A DNA stretch of 64,000 nt, taken from positions 62,001 to 126,000 of the forward strand of contig NZ_JAAOWU010000002.1 in assembly GCF_013778505.1 (NCBI RefSeq), written 5' to 3'. Positions 8,782-18,703 of the stretch are shown in pieces. The position numbers and the translations under genes were made by a program. Under the pieces are notes generated by a model. The model saw nothing but the letters and a program-made list of their open reading frames with translations, was not told the DNA's origin and did not search any database. Position 1 is the first letter of the stretch, and each line of letters opens with the position of its first letter. This stretch comes from Pseudomonas sivasensis (GTDB taxonomy: Bacteria > Pseudomonadota > Gammaproteobacteria > Pseudomonadales > Pseudomonadaceae).

Positions 8782-10560
8782 TTAAAACAGTGCCTCATCC
8801 ATCAAAAACAGTGATTCGCTACCGGCCTTTACCGACGCACTCAGCGAGTGAATACGCGGCAGCAGGCGCGCAAAGTAGAAGCGCGCGGTCCCCAGCTTGC
8901 TGGCGTAGAAGTCTTCTTCAGCCTCTTTGCCCAATGCGGCCTTGGCCATACGCGCCCACATGTAGGCGTAGGCCATGTATCCAAACGCATGCAAATACTC
9001 CACTGAGGCCGCACCGATTTCGTTCGGGTTGGTCTTGGCGCGATCCAGCACCCAGGCCGTCAACTCATCGAGGTTGTCCACCGCCGCACTCAGCGGTTTG
9101 GTGAACTCAGCCAGGTCGGCGTTCGAGTGAGCAATGAACTGGCGGATCTCGTCGGCAAACAAGGTGTAGAACGCCCCGCCGCTGCCCACGATCTTGCGCC
9201 CCATCAAGTCCAGGGCCTGAATGCCGTTGGTGCCTTCGTAGATCTGGGTGATGCGCACATCACGCACTAGTTGCTCTTGGCCCCACTCGCGGATGTAGCC
9301 GTGGCCACCAAACACCTGCTGGCCGAGCACGGTGGTTTCCAGGCCCAGGTCGCTGAGGAACGCTTTGGCCACCGGCGTCAGCAATGCCACCAGGTTATCC
9401 GCACGCTCACGGGCTGCGGCGTCTTCGCTGAACTTTGCGATATCCAGCTGCGTTGCCACGTAGGTGGAGAACGCGCGGCCGCCTTCGTTCGCAGCTTTCA
9501 TGGTCAGCAGCATGCGGCGCACGTCCGGATGGACGATGATCGGGTCAGCGGCTTTGTCTTTCGCCTGAGCGCCTGTCGGTGAGCGGCTTTGCAGACGATC
9601 ACGCGCATACTCAATCGCGTTCTGATAGGAACGCTCGCCGGATGCGAGACCCTGGATACCCACACCCAGACGCTCGTAGTTCATCATGGTGAACATCGCC
9701 GCAAGCCCACGGTTAGGCTCGCCCACCAGGTAACCCACGGCTTCGTCGAAGTTCATCACGCAAGTAGCGGACGCCTGGATACCCATCTTGTGTTCAATGG
9801 AACCACAGCTCACCAGGTTGCGCGCGCCGAGGCTGCCGTCGGCATTGACCATGAACTTGGGCACCAGGAACAGCGAGATCCCCTTAGGCCCGGCCGGCGC
9901 ATCCGGCAGCTTGGCCAAGACCAGATGGATAATGTTTTCGGTGAGGTCGTGCTCGCCACCGGTGATAAAGATCTTGGTCCCGCTGATTTTGTAGGAGCCG
10001 TCCGTCTGAGGCTCGGCCTTGGTCCGGATAATCCCCAAGTCTGTGCCGGCATGGGCCTCGGTCAGGCACATGGAACCGGCCCATTCACCGGAATACATCT
10101 TCGGCAGGTAGGCAGCCTTGAGCTCTTCGCTGGCATGGGTGTTGATCGATACGCACGCGCCAGACGTCAACATCGGATACAGGCCAAACGCCAGGCTCGA
10201 CGAGTTGATCATCTCTTCAACCTGGGCCGACACCGCCTTGGGCATGCCCATACCGCCAAACACCGGATCGCCGCCGACACCGACCCAGCCGCCTTCAGCG
10301 TAGGTTTTGTAGGCCTGTGGATAACCGTCCGGGGTAAACACCGCCGTGTTGTCCCAGCGGCAGCCTTGCTCATCGCCACCGCGACTCAGCGGGGCGATGG
10401 ATTTGGCGGTGACTTTGCCGGCTTCCTCGAGGATCGCCTCGACAGTTTCGGCGTCAACGCTGTCTGCCAATGCCGGCAATTGGGCCCATGTATTGGCGAC
10501 CTCAAAAACTTCGTTGAGGACGAAGCGCATATCACGCAGCGGCGCTTTGTAATCAGCCAT
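8782..10560 (-). CDS. Acyl-CoA dehydrogenase, FadE-like (copy 1)
   Basis: 592 residues beginning [23 protein letters not shown]-dependent oxidation of acyl-CoA to enoyl-CoA in beta-oxidation. The acyl-CoA dehydrogenase signatures MCLTEAHAGTDLG and GGHGYIREWG are present, together with the catalytic-glutamate segment IYEGTNGIQALDLMGRK. A C-terminal extension gives the ~600-residue length of the large Pseudomonas group. It is one of three paralogues here; PA0506 and PA0508 of P. aeruginosa are the comparable genes (established knowledge). Chain-length preference cannot be assigned from sequence. Confidence 0.94.
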   Translation of the reverse strand: MADYKAPLRDMRFVLNEVFEVANTWAQLPALADSVDAETVEAILEEAGKVTAKSIAPLSRGGDEQGCRWDNTAVFTPDGYPQAYKTYAEGGWVGVGGDPVFGGMGMPKAVSAQVEEMINSSSLAFGLYPMLTSGACVSINTHASEELKAAYLPKMYSGEWAGSMCLTEAHAGTDLGIIRTKAEPQTDGSYKISGTKIFITGGEHDLTENIIHLVLAKLPDAPAGPKGISLFLVPKFMVNADGSLGARNLVSCGSIEHKMGIQASATCVMNFDEAVGYLVGEPNRGLAAMFTMMNYERLGVGIQGLASGERSYQNAIEYARDRLQSRSPTGAQAKDKAADPIIVHPDVRRMLLTMKAANEGGRAFSTYVATQLDIAKFSEDAAARERADNLVALLTPVAKAFLSDLGLETTVLGQQVFGGHGYIREWGQEQLVRDVRITQIYEGTNGIQALDLMGRKIVGSGGAFYTLFADEIRQFIAHSNADLAEFTKPLSAAVDNLDELTAWVLDRAKTNPNEIGAASVEYLHAFGYMAYAYMWARMAKAALGKEAEEDFYASKLGTARFYFARLLPRIHSLSASVKAGSESLFLMDEALF

Positions 10561-10682
10561 GGCAAACCTCGTGAGAACGGGAAAAGTGATTCGATAGGAT
10601 CGGTTTTACAGGCTCCGAGTGTACCCGAACAACTTTTCAGACACATAGGGTCCACTTGTGACTGATTGGTATTTTTAAGTCA

Positions 10683-12452
10683 CTACAGTGCAAATGCCTC
10701 CGCTGGCAGACTCATCAGGCATTCGCTGCCCGCTTGCACAGCGGCGCGGTGGGTTGTGGTACGCGGCAGCAGACGCTTGAAGTAGAACTCGCACGTGGCC
10801 AGCTTGGCCTTGGCAAACTCGACATCGTCATGGGCCTGCGCCGCAATCGCCATGCGCAGCCACAGGTAGGCAAGGACGATGTAACCGCTGTACATCAAGT
10901 AATCCACGGCAGCGGCGCCCACTTCGTCGGGATTTTTCATCGCGGCCATGCCGACCTGGGTGGTCAACTCGCCCCACTCCTGGTTCAACTGATTGAGCTG
11001 CGCCACATAGGCCTTGAACTGCGGATGTTCGGCATTCGCGGCGCAGAACTTATGCACAATCTTGGTAAACCCGCGCAGCAACTTGCCCTGGCTGCCCAGC
11101 ACCTTGCGCCCCAGCAGGTCGAGTGCCTGAATGCCGTTGGTGCCTTCATAGATCGGCGCAATCCGCGCATCGCGAGCCAACTGCTCCATGCCCCATTCGC
11201 GGATATAGCCATGGCCGCCAAATACCTGCATGCCGTGGTTGGTCACTTCCAGCCCGGTGTCGGTCATAAAGGCTTTGCAGATCGGCGTGAGGAACGCCAG
11301 CAGGTCTTCGGCTTCCTGGCGTTGAGCGGCGTCGCTGCTCAGGTGTGCAGTGTCGAGTAATTGCGCGGTGAAGTAGGTCAGCGCGCGATTGCCTTCGTTG
11401 AAGGCTTTCATGGTCAGCAGCATACGACGCACATCGGGGTGCACGATGATCGGGTCGGCGGCTTTGTTCGGCGCCTTGGCGCCAGTCAGGGAGCGCATTT
11501 GCAGGCGGTCGTTGGCGTATTTGATCGCGCCCTGGAAGCTCGCCTCGCCGTTGCACAGGCCCTGCATGCCGGTACCCAGCCGCGCGTGGTTCATCATGGT
11601 GAACATGCAATTGAGGCCTTTATTGGCCTCTCCAATCAAAAAGCCCTTGGCGCCGTCGAAGTTCAGCACGCAGGTGGCCGAGGCCTTGATGCCCATCTTG
11701 TGCTCGATGGAGCCGCAGTGCACCGCGTTGCGTTCGCCGGAGTCAGCGTGGAACTTGGGCACGATAAACAGCGAGATACCTTTGGTGCCCGCGGGTGCAT
11801 CCGGCAGTTTGGCCAACACCAGGTGGATGATGTTGGCGCTCATGTCGTGCTCACCGGCCGAGATGAAGATCTTGCTGCCGGTGATCGCATAGCTGCCATC
11901 GGCCTGGGGCACGGCGCGGGTCTTGATCAGGCCCAGGTCGGTGCCGCAATGGGCTTCGGTGAGGCACATGGTGCCGGTCCATTCGCCTGCGGTGAGTTTG
12001 CCCAGGAACGTGGCCTTCTGCTCTTCCGTCCCGTGGGCGTGGATCGCCGACATCGCGCCGTGAGTCAGGCCCGGATACATGCCCCATGAGGTGTTGCTGG
12101 AGCCGATCATCTCGCTGAGCACCAGGCCCAACGATTGCGGCAAGCCCTGGCCGCCGTAGGCCGGATCCGACGCCACACCGTGCCAACCGCCTTCGACGTA
12201 TTGGGCGAAGGCTTCCTTGAAGCCCTTGGGCGTGGTCACGACGCCATTGTCGAAATGGCAGCCCTCTTCATCACCGCTGCGGTTGAGTGGCGAGAGCACG
12301 TTCTCGCAGAATTTGGCGCCCTCTTCGAGGATAGCGCTGACCATGTCCGGGCTGGCGTCGGTTGCGCCCAGCGTGGCGTAGTGACCGTGGAAATCAAATA
12401 CGTTGTCGATCAGAAAGCGCATGTCGCGCAGGGGAGCTTTGTACTCAGGCAT
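10683..12452 (-). CDS. Acyl-CoA dehydrogenase, FadE-like (copy 2)
   Basis: 589 residues from ATG 12452 (MPEYKAPLRDMRFL), preceded by GGAG with 8 nt spacing. An ATG two codons earlier sits too close to that site. The motifs match copy 1: MCLTEAHCGTDLG, GGHGYIREWG and [17 protein letters not shown] with the catalytic glutamate, plus the extended C-terminus. It lies 122 bp upstream of copy 1 on the same strand, so the two may form one transcript. Likely role: beta-oxidation of fatty acyl-CoA or a related acyl-CoA. Confidence 0.94.
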   Translation of the reverse strand: MPEYKAPLRDMRFLIDNVFDFHGHYATLGATDASPDMVSAILEEGAKFCENVLSPLNRSGDEEGCHFDNGVVTTPKGFKEAFAQYVEGGWHGVASDPAYGGQGLPQSLGLVLSEMIGSSNTSWGMYPGLTHGAMSAIHAHGTEEQKATFLGKLTAGEWTGTMCLTEAHCGTDLGLIKTRAVPQADGSYAITGSKIFISAGEHDMSANIIHLVLAKLPDAPAGTKGISLFIVPKFHADSGERNAVHCGSIEHKMGIKASATCVLNFDGAKGFLIGEANKGLNCMFTMMNHARLGTGMQGLCNGEASFQGAIKYANDRLQMRSLTGAKAPNKAADPIIVHPDVRRMLLTMKAFNEGNRALTYFTAQLLDTAHLSSDAAQRQEAEDLLAFLTPICKAFMTDTGLEVTNHGMQVFGGHGYIREWGMEQLARDARIAPIYEGTNGIQALDLLGRKVLGSQGKLLRGFTKIVHKFCAANAEHPQFKAYVAQLNQLNQEWGELTTQVGMAAMKNPDEVGAAAVDYLMYSGYIVLAYLWLRMAIAAQAHDDVEFAKAKLATCEFYFKRLLPRTTTHRAAVQAGSECLMSLPAEAFAL

Positions 12453-12542
12453 GGTCATGTCTCCGGCAGCAGATGGTCTCAACCTACTGCTGGCCAGCGT
12501 CGCAAACAATCACTGTAGAACCGCTGAATACACCGCCATTAC

Positions 12543-13832
12543 TTAACCGGCAGCGCTGTCCATACGCACCGCGCCACGGCGCGTCTGCCCGGCGGCGATC
12601 ACGCAGTTACGCCCGGCGCCCTTGGCCGCATACAGCGCCTGGTCGGCGGACTTGAGGACTTCTTCGGAGCTGCGCTGCTCGGCCTGGCGTTCGGCCACGC
12701 CGATACTGACCGTCACCGACACACTCGTCGCGCCGCTGCCCGCCCGGCGCTGACGGCCTTGTTGATCATCCTGGGGACGGTCCGAGTTGCGCAGCTTAAT
12801 GTCATAGTTGGCGATAATTTCGCGGATTTCCTCTAGGTGCGGCATGCACTCATCCAGGGTTTTGCCGGCAAACACCACGGCGAACTCTTCACCGCCGTAG
12901 CGGTAGGCGCGTCCACCGCCATTGACCTTGGACAACTTGCTCGCCACTAGGCGCAGCACTTGGTCACCCACATCGTGACCATGGGTGTCATTGAACCGTT
13001 TGAAGTGGTCGACGTCGGTCATCGCCAACACATAGTTGCGCCCCAGCCGCTGCATGCGCTCGTTGAGGGCGCGGCGTCCCGGCAGGCCGGTCAGCTCATC
13101 GCGGAACGCCATTTGATAGGCCTCATGGGCCACGCCGGCCGCGATCATCAACATCACCTGGCTGCACATGATGTTCAGGGTGAACGGCAGGATGAAAGTT
13201 TTCGGCAGCATCCAGAACAGCCCCAGCAATCCCACCAATTGCGCCGCGTGCAGCGGGCGCGGCTGGTACCAGTATTGGGCGGCGAGGGTGAGAAAACCGA
13301 TCAGGAACATCGGATACGACAACTGGATCAGGCTCATCCAGGTCCCGTGCAGCGCCGGCCAGCGAATCTCCGCCAGCCAGTTCAACACCGCTTGGGGATA
13401 ACTTTGCTCCAGGGCCAGCGCCACGCTGCCTATCGCCAGTACCACAGCGCAACGGGCCACGAAGTCGCGGAACAGATGGGTTTTCTCCTGCCACAGCGCG
13501 TAGATGCTGAACAGCAGCGGCAACAGCAGGCAACACAGATGAAACACCACGGCAGCGTCTTCGCGCACGCGGCCGTTGTCGCGATAGAAATCGGTCTGGG
13601 TATCGAGCAGGAAGTAGGCGATGTACACCGTGATCATCAAAAACAGCTCACGCTGGCGCCGATACACAGCGCAGTACGAACCGCCGAGCAACAGCACCAA
13701 GGTTGGCAACACATTGAACAGTGACGTGAAGAAGACGTTGAGGTCCTTGACGTACGCAGCCGAGAGCCCGGCCAGCAAGAGCAGCAACGAAGGGAGGAAA
13801 TGACTGAAACGAACAGCGGACACGCGTGACAA
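12543..13832 (-). CDS. Membrane-bound diguanylate cyclase (GGDEF)
   Basis: About 430 residues. The N-terminal half has several hydrophobic segments (LPSLLLLLAGL, VLPTLVLLLGGSYCAVY, AVVFHLCCLLLPLLFSIYAL and others), so it is a polytopic sensor. The C-terminal third is a GGDEF domain with active-site GGEEF in RYGGEEFAVVF and the DVDHFKRFND metal-binding stretch, so it should make cyclic di-GMP. A DELTGLPGRRAL motif marks the domain start. TTG 13832 is preferred because GGAG precedes it by 8 nt; TTG 13853 is possible. It sits between two acyl-CoA dehydrogenase genes on the same strand. Confidence 0.9.
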   Translation of the reverse strand: MSRVSAVRFSHFLPSLLLLLAGLSAAYVKDLNVFFTSLFNVLPTLVLLLGGSYCAVYRRQRELFLMITVYIAYFLLDTQTDFYRDNGRVREDAAVVFHLCCLLLPLLFSIYALWQEKTHLFRDFVARCAVVLAIGSVALALEQSYPQAVLNWLAEIRWPALHGTWMSLIQLSYPMFLIGFLTLAAQYWYQPRPLHAAQLVGLLGLFWMLPKTFILPFTLNIMCSQVMLMIAAGVAHEAYQMAFRDELTGLPGRRALNERMQRLGRNYVLAMTDVDHFKRFNDTHGHDVGDQVLRLVASKLSKVNGGGRAYRYGGEEFAVVFAGKTLDECMPHLEEIREIIANYDIKLRNSDRPQDDQQGRQRRAGSGATSVSVTVSIGVAERQAEQRSSEEVLKSADQALYAAKGAGRNCVIAAGQTRRGAVRMDSAAG

Positions 13833-13978
13833 GGGTAGAACTCCGACCCGCAAAAATGATGGCTATGTGCCTTAGCGCGGACAGTTAAGCACACCCTGCC
13901 TGTCACGTATCACATTGCCATCACTGTAACGGCAGGCGGCGACAATCCCTGAGCGCTGCGCTGTGTTTTTTATCGCCC

Positions 13979-14012
13979 ATAAAAAACCGCCGCTTCCGAG
14001 GGAAGCGGCGGT
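13979..14012 (-). terminator. Strong terminator of acyl-CoA dehydrogenase copy 3
   Basis: A perfect 12-bp stem ACCGCCGCTTCC/GGAAGCGGCGGT around a 3-nt loop, followed on the minus strand by TTTTTT. It lies 21 bp after the gene's stop codon. Confidence 0.9.
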
Positions 14013-14032
14013 TCAGGCAAACCCGGTGAGGC

Positions 14033-15838
14033 TTAGTAAGCCAGGCCGAAGTCTTCCTCTTTCATGTCCATCAGGTTGTTGGCGCCCGACAGCATGGTGG
14101 CTTTGTGCGCCAAAGTACGCGGCAGAATGCGTTGGAAGTAGAAGCGCGCAGTCTGCAACTTGGCGGTATAGAACGCCTCTTCGGTCGTGCCGGCAGCCAG
14201 TTTTTCGGCCGCCAGGCGTGCCATGTCGGCCCAGAAGTAAGCCAGGCAGGCGTAACCGGAATACATCAGGTAATCCACCGAAGCGGCACCGACTTCCTCA
14301 CGGTCTTTCATCGCGGCCATGCCGACCTTCATGGTCAACTCGCCCCACTCTTTGTTCAGTGCAGCCAGCGGTGTAACGAACTCCTGAACGGCCGCGTTAC
14401 CTTCATTGGCCTGGCAGAACTTGTGCACGATCTTGGTGAAGCCCTTGAGCGCCTCGCCTTGAGTCATAAGCACTTTACGGCCGAGCAGGTCCAGCGCCTG
14501 GATACCGGTGGTGCCTTCGTACAGCATCGAAATGCGGCTGTCGCGCACGTTCTGCTCCATGCCCCACTCGGCGATGAAGCCGTGACCGCCGTAGATCTGC
14601 ACGCCATGGTTGGCCGATTCAAAACCGACTTCGGTCATGAAGGCCTTGGCGATTGGCGTCATGAAAGCCAGCAGGCCATCGGCCTGTTTCTTGGCTTCGT
14701 CATCGGTGCCGTACTTGACGATATCCACTTGCTTGGCCGTGAAGTACACCATTGCGCGATTGCCTTCGGCGAAGGCTTTCATGGTCAGCAACATGCGGCG
14801 CACGTCTGGGTGCACGATGATCGGGTCAGCGGCCTTGTCCGGTGCTTTCGGGCCGGTGAGGGAGCGCATTTGCAGGCGATCGCGGGCGTATTTCAGGCCG
14901 CCCTGGAAGCCGATCTCGGCATGGGCCAGGCCTTGCAGCGCAGTGCCCAGGCGAGCGGTGTTCATAAAGGTGAACATGCAGTTCAGGCCTTTGTTCGCCG
15001 GGCCGATCAGGAAACCGGTGGCCGCGTCGAAGTTCATCACGCAGGTGGCGTTGCCGTGGATACCCATCTTGTGTTCCAGGGAACCACAGGTCACCGCGTT
15101 GCGCTCACCCACCGAACCGTCGGCGTTAGGCATGAACTTGGGCACGATAAACAGCGAGATGCCTTTAGTGCCGGCCGGTGCGTCCGGCAGGCGGGCCAAT
15201 ACGATGTGGACGATGTTGTCGGCCATGTCGTGTTCACCGGCCGAGATGAAGATCTTGGTACCGGAGACTTTGTAGGAGCCGTCGGCCTGAGGCTCGGCCT
15301 TGGTGCGCAGCATGCCCAGGTCGGTGCCGCAGTGTGGCTCGGTCAGGCACATGGTGCCGGTCCATTCGCCCGATACCAGCTTGGTCAGGTAGGCCTCTTG
15401 CTGCTCGGGGGTGCCGTGCTCGGAGATGGTGTTCATCGCACCATGGGACAGGCCTGGGTACATGCCCCACGACCAGTTGGCTTCGCCGACCATTTCGCTC
15501 ACGGCCAGACCCAGGGATTCCGGCAGGCCTTGGCCGCCGTGCTCCACGTCGTGGGCCAGGCTAGGCCAGCCGCCTTCGACGAATTGCTTGTAGGCTTCTT
15601 TGAAACCCGTCGGCGTCTTAACGCCTGACTCACTCCAGGTGCACCCTTCGATGTCGCCCACGCGGTTCAACGGTGCCAGCACTTGTTCACAGAACTTGGC
15701 GCCTTCTTCAAGGATGGCGTCAACCATGTCCGGAGTAGCGTCCTGGCAAGCCGGCAGACTCTGATAGTGCGCTTCATAACCGAGCAGTTCGTCACGAACG
15801 AAGCGAATATCACGCAAGGGGGCCTTGTAGTCAGGCAT
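14033..15838 (-). CDS. Acyl-CoA dehydrogenase, FadE-like (copy 3)
   Basis: 601 residues from ATG 15838 ([20 protein letters not shown]). The open frame runs further upstream, but the [10 protein letters not shown] start matches both paralogues. [23 protein letters not shown] and [17 protein letters not shown] are present, the last with the catalytic glutamate. It has its own strong terminator, so it is expressed apart from the diguanylate cyclase and copies 1-2. By gene order next to the bio operon it matches PA0506 of P. aeruginosa (fadE1). Confidence 0.94.
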   Translation of the reverse strand: MPDYKAPLRDIRFVRDELLGYEAHYQSLPACQDATPDMVDAILEEGAKFCEQVLAPLNRVGDIEGCTWSESGVKTPTGFKEAYKQFVEGGWPSLAHDVEHGGQGLPESLGLAVSEMVGEANWSWGMYPGLSHGAMNTISEHGTPEQQEAYLTKLVSGEWTGTMCLTEPHCGTDLGMLRTKAEPQADGSYKVSGTKIFISAGEHDMADNIVHIVLARLPDAPAGTKGISLFIVPKFMPNADGSVGERNAVTCGSLEHKMGIHGNATCVMNFDAATGFLIGPANKGLNCMFTFMNTARLGTALQGLAHAEIGFQGGLKYARDRLQMRSLTGPKAPDKAADPIIVHPDVRRMLLTMKAFAEGNRAMVYFTAKQVDIVKYGTDDEAKKQADGLLAFMTPIAKAFMTEVGFESANHGVQIYGGHGFIAEWGMEQNVRDSRISMLYEGTTGIQALDLLGRKVLMTQGEALKGFTKIVHKFCQANEGNAAVQEFVTPLAALNKEWGELTMKVGMAAMKDREEVGAASVDYLMYSGYACLAYFWADMARLAAEKLAAGTTEEAFYTAKLQTARFYFQRILPRTLAHKATMLSGANNLMDMKEEDFGLAY

Positions 15839-16053
15839 AGCGATAAACCTCTGCTGATGTAGCTGGAATGAACAACCGCGTGGATTTGTTGTGGCGGTCA
15901 AACAGGTGTTTGAAACATACGTTTACGACCTGGGGATGTCAAGCGTCGGGCAGATGCCGTCTGTCATGACGCACGTCAACCCAGGCGCAACAAGGCCTGA
16001 GGCGAGATGCCACATCGGGGAGAGTGTAGAGAGGGATCAGAATAAAACAGGAC

Positions 16054-16087
16054 AAATGTGGGAGGGGGACGAGCCCCTCTCACATTT
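16054..16087. repeat. REP palindrome (single)
   Basis: AAATGTGGGAGGGG pairs with CCCCTCTCACATTT with one mismatch. It is a degenerate form of the REP sequence seen at many places in this window, just downstream of the small gene at 16102. Confidence 0.8.
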
Positions 16088-16101
16088 CGAGCGCCAGCAG
16101 A

Positions 16102-16383
16102 TCAGGCGTAGGTGTCGATCAAGGTGCCGAGCATTTCGTCGGAAGCCTTGGCGACCTTGACGCCTAGCTCCACCTGAAACTTGCCTTCTGCCAGTTCCAC
16201 CATATTGCTGGCGGAATCGGTCGGCTGGCCACGGTTGATCGCCTGCAAGCGATCATTCTGGGCATCGGAAGGTTGGCTGGTGGCTGCGCTGGCGATCTTG
16301 CCAGCGGCCTGGTCGACACGGCTCTGCCCGGACTGAATGGTGTTCAGGCCCGAATAAAACGCGCTGCTTCCAGAGATTTCCAT
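16102..16383 (-). CDS. Conserved small protein of unknown function
   Basis: 93 residues beginning MEISGSSAFYSGLNTIQSGQSRVDQAAGKIA. No domain is recognised with confidence. The layout, with a short polar N-terminus containing SGLNTIQSGQ, a variable centre and an amphipathic C-terminal helix (VELAEGKFQVELGVKVAKAS), resembles the two ends of flagellar rod/hook proteins, but the central part is missing. It is soluble, without a signal peptide. It lies between bioD and acyl-CoA dehydrogenase copy 3, the position of PA0505 in P. aeruginosa, so the synteny is conserved. Confidence 0.75.
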   Translation of the reverse strand: MEISGSSAFYSGLNTIQSGQSRVDQAAGKIASAATSQPSDAQNDRLQAINRGQPTDSASNMVELAEGKFQVELGVKVAKASDEMLGTLIDTYA

Positions 16384-16489
16384 GGCGTAAGCCTGCCTTT
16401 AGAGAATCGTGAATGCTGATTGAAGCAGAGAACCTGGCAAAACGCCCGTCAAAAACACTAATGGCATAATGCCTTAGCGATAGCCAAAA

Positions 16490-17170
16490 TCAGTCAAGCA
16501 AGTCCAACTGTAAGTATTGCGCCACGGCTTCGGCGCTGGCGTGCTTGAGTTTCGGCACTCGACCCAGGCACGGAGCAGGTAGCCGTTCGGCCAGGGTGGC
16601 GAGGTTTTCTTCCAGACGGGAGGTCTTGGGGTCGATGATGTTCGCCACCCAGCCCGCCAGCGACAGACCATCCCTTGCGATGGCTTCGGCGGTGAGCAAA
16701 GCATGGCTGATACAGCCCAGGCGCACGCCTACCACCAAGATCACCGGCAGTTTGAGCCCGATGGCCAGGTCCGACAGATTGGCCTGGTCAGCCAACGGCA
16801 CGCGCCAGCCACCTGCGCCCTCGATCAAGGTGAAATCCGCTTGCCGCGCCAGAATCTGCTGCATGGGCTTGAGCAGCGATTGCACCGTCAGCGAAACCCC
16901 TGCCTCCCTTGCTGCCAAGTGCGGGGCGATGGCGGGCTCGAAAGCCACCGGATTGACCTCGGCATAACTCAACGGCAATGAACATTCGGCCAGCAGCGCC
17001 AATGCATCGGCATTGCGCAGGCCCTCGGGGGTTACTGCGCAACCGGAGGCGACAGGTTTACCAGCGGCGGTGCTTTTGCCGGCTTGGCCGGCTGCATGCA
17101 GGAGGCCGGCGGCGATGGTGGTCTTACCGACATCGGTGTCGGTGCCCGTAATGAAATAAGCGGCGTTCAT
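16490..17170 (-). CDS. bioD: BioD, dethiobiotin synthetase
   Basis: 226 residues. ATP-dependent closure of the ureido ring of 7,8-diaminopelargonate to give dethiobiotin. The P-loop GTDTDVGKT is at residues 8-16 and is followed by [12 protein letters not shown] and the [12 protein letters not shown] substrate/nucleotide segment. The start codon overlaps the bioC stop by 4 bp, and it is the last gene of the bioBFHCD operon. bioA is not in the window. Confidence 0.95.
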   Translation of the reverse strand: MNAAYFITGTDTDVGKTTIAAGLLHAAGQAGKSTAAGKPVASGCAVTPEGLRNADALALLAECSLPLSYAEVNPVAFEPAIAPHLAAREAGVSLTVQSLLKPMQQILARQADFTLIEGAGGWRVPLADQANLSDLAIGLKLPVILVVGVRLGCISHALLTAEAIARDGLSLAGWVANIIDPKTSRLEENLATLAERLPAPCLGRVPKLKHASAEAVAQYLQLDLLD

Positions 17171-17979
17171 AGAGGTTTCTCCAGTACGGCGTACACCACT
17201 TGATAAGTCGCCGGCAGGCCTTGGGACTGGCGGAATCGCTCATAAGCCTCGACCAGTGCAACAATTCGCGCGCGGCCCGTCAGCCCTCCGGGGCGTCCGG
17301 GGTTGAGATTGTGTGCACCAAGAGCCTTCAATTCATGGGTCAGACTGCGTACATCCGGGTAATGCAGCACATGGGGCTGGCGCTCCAGGCTGACCACACG
17401 CAGGCCGCTGGCCGCACACAGTTGTTGGTAAGCCTCGAAGGTACGGAAGCGATTGACGTGCACCAGGCCATCGGCGGCGCGCCAGCTTTCGCGCAGCTCA
17501 TCCAATGTACCCACACACAAACTGGCAAAGGCCAATACCCCGCCCGGTTGCAGCACGCGATGGGCCTCGCTGAGCACTGCATCGAAGTTGGCACACCATT
17601 GCACCGCAAGGCTGGAGAAGATAAGCCCGCAGCTTGCATCGTGCACGGGCAAACGCTCGGCATCTCCCGCGATGAAATGCGCCGCGCCGCCTAAAGGCCG
17701 CGCATGGTTGAGCATGCCCTCAGCGATATCCAGCGCCACGCCCTCGCTGGTCGGCAATAACTCACCCAGCACGCGACTGAAATACCCAGTGCCGCATCCC
17801 ATATCCAGCCAACGTCGTGGCGCGCACGCTGACGGCAGGCGCGACAGCAGTTCATGCCCCACCGCTCGCTGCAGCTCGGCGACGCTGTCGTAACTGGCCG
17901 CCGCACGGGAAAATGACGCCGCTACTTGGCGCTTGTCCGGCAAGGCACCCGGCAGAGGGGGGTGGGATAAATCAGTCAT
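17167..17979 (-). CDS. bioC: BioC, malonyl-ACP O-methyltransferase
   Basis: About 270 residues. BioC methylates malonyl-ACP so that fatty acid synthesis can build the pimeloyl moiety. The SAM-binding motif [17 protein letters not shown] is followed by [10 protein letters not shown] and [22 protein letters not shown] 17979 ([10 protein letters not shown]) is preferred because GAG lies 7 nt upstream and the protein then has normal length; ATG 17991 would add four residues and lacks a ribosome site. The gene overlaps the bioH end, so translation is probably coupled. Confidence 0.93.
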   Translation of the reverse strand: MTDLSHPPLPGALPDKRQVAASFSRAAASYDSVAELQRAVGHELLSRLPSACAPRRWLDMGCGTGYFSRVLGELLPTSEGVALDIAEGMLNHARPLGGAAHFIAGDAERLPVHDASCGLIFSSLAVQWCANFDAVLSEAHRVLQPGGVLAFASLCVGTLDELRESWRAADGLVHVNRFRTFEAYQQLCAASGLRVVSLERQPHVLHYPDVRSLTHELKALGAHNLNPGRPGGLTGRARIVALVEAYERFRQSQGLPATYQVVYAVLEKPL

Positions 17980-18703
17980 CAACGCACTCATGCAAAAAAG
18001 CCTGGATGGCCCCCGCTACTCCGTGGGGATCCTCCAGAAGAAAAGCGTGACCGGCCTGTTCAATCAGACCGATTTCAACATCGGGGAGCAGCGTCAGCAG
18101 GTCGCTGGCGGCTTCGGCAGGCACCAACCCGTCCATACCGGCAAACAGATGCAACTGCGGGCCGCGATAGGCCAGCAAGGCTTCGCGGGTGTCCAATTGC
18201 GCAAGCAGTTCAAGACCGGTCATCAACGCGCCGGACAGCGTCTGCGGCGCGCCGCTGACCAACAAACGCGCCAGCCCGCGAGGGTCTTCGGCACCTTTGG
18301 CGCACAACAATCCGAAGCGCTTGAGGGTGACCTGGGAATCGGCGTGGCAGCCGGCGAGGAAGGAATCGAACGTCTGCGCAGGCATCGCTCTCGGCCAACC
18401 CTCGTGGGCGACAAAACATGGATTGCTCGCCAGGGTCAGCAACCCGCAGCAGCGTTCGCCACGTCGCGCCGCCAATTCCGAGGCCAGCATGCCGCCCAGG
18501 GACCAGCCGCCGAGCCAGGCGTTATCCGGCAATGTGGCGTCGAGTTCATCCAGCCATTCGCCGAGATCGCTGGAGTCCAGCACCGGCAACGGCTCGATCT
18601 GTACGTGCAAATGTTCGTCCAGCCCTTGCAATGCGGCGGCCAAAGGTTCCAGCGGCGATACGCCGAGGCCCCAGCCGGGCAGCAATATCAGTCGATCACG
18701 CAT
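17972..18703 (-). CDS. bioH: BioH, pimeloyl-ACP methyl ester esterase
   Basis: 243-residue alpha/beta hydrolase that removes the methyl ester from pimeloyl-ACP and so releases the product of the BioC pathway. It starts [14 protein letters not shown]. The nucleophile elbow GWSLGGM carries the serine, with DGLVPAEA supplying the aspartate and [10 protein letters not shown] the histidine. The start overlaps the bioF stop by 8 bp and the end overlaps bioC. Confidence 0.93.
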   Translation of the reverse strand: MRDRLILLPGWGLGVSPLEPLAAALQGLDEHLHVQIEPLPVLDSSDLGEWLDELDATLPDNAWLGGWSLGGMLASELAARRGERCCGLLTLASNPCFVAHEGWPRAMPAQTFDSFLAGCHADSQVTLKRFGLLCAKGAEDPRGLARLLVSGAPQTLSGALMTGLELLAQLDTREALLAYRGPQLHLFAGMDGLVPAEAASDLLTLLPDVEIGLIEQAGHAFLLEDPHGVAGAIQAFLHECVDD

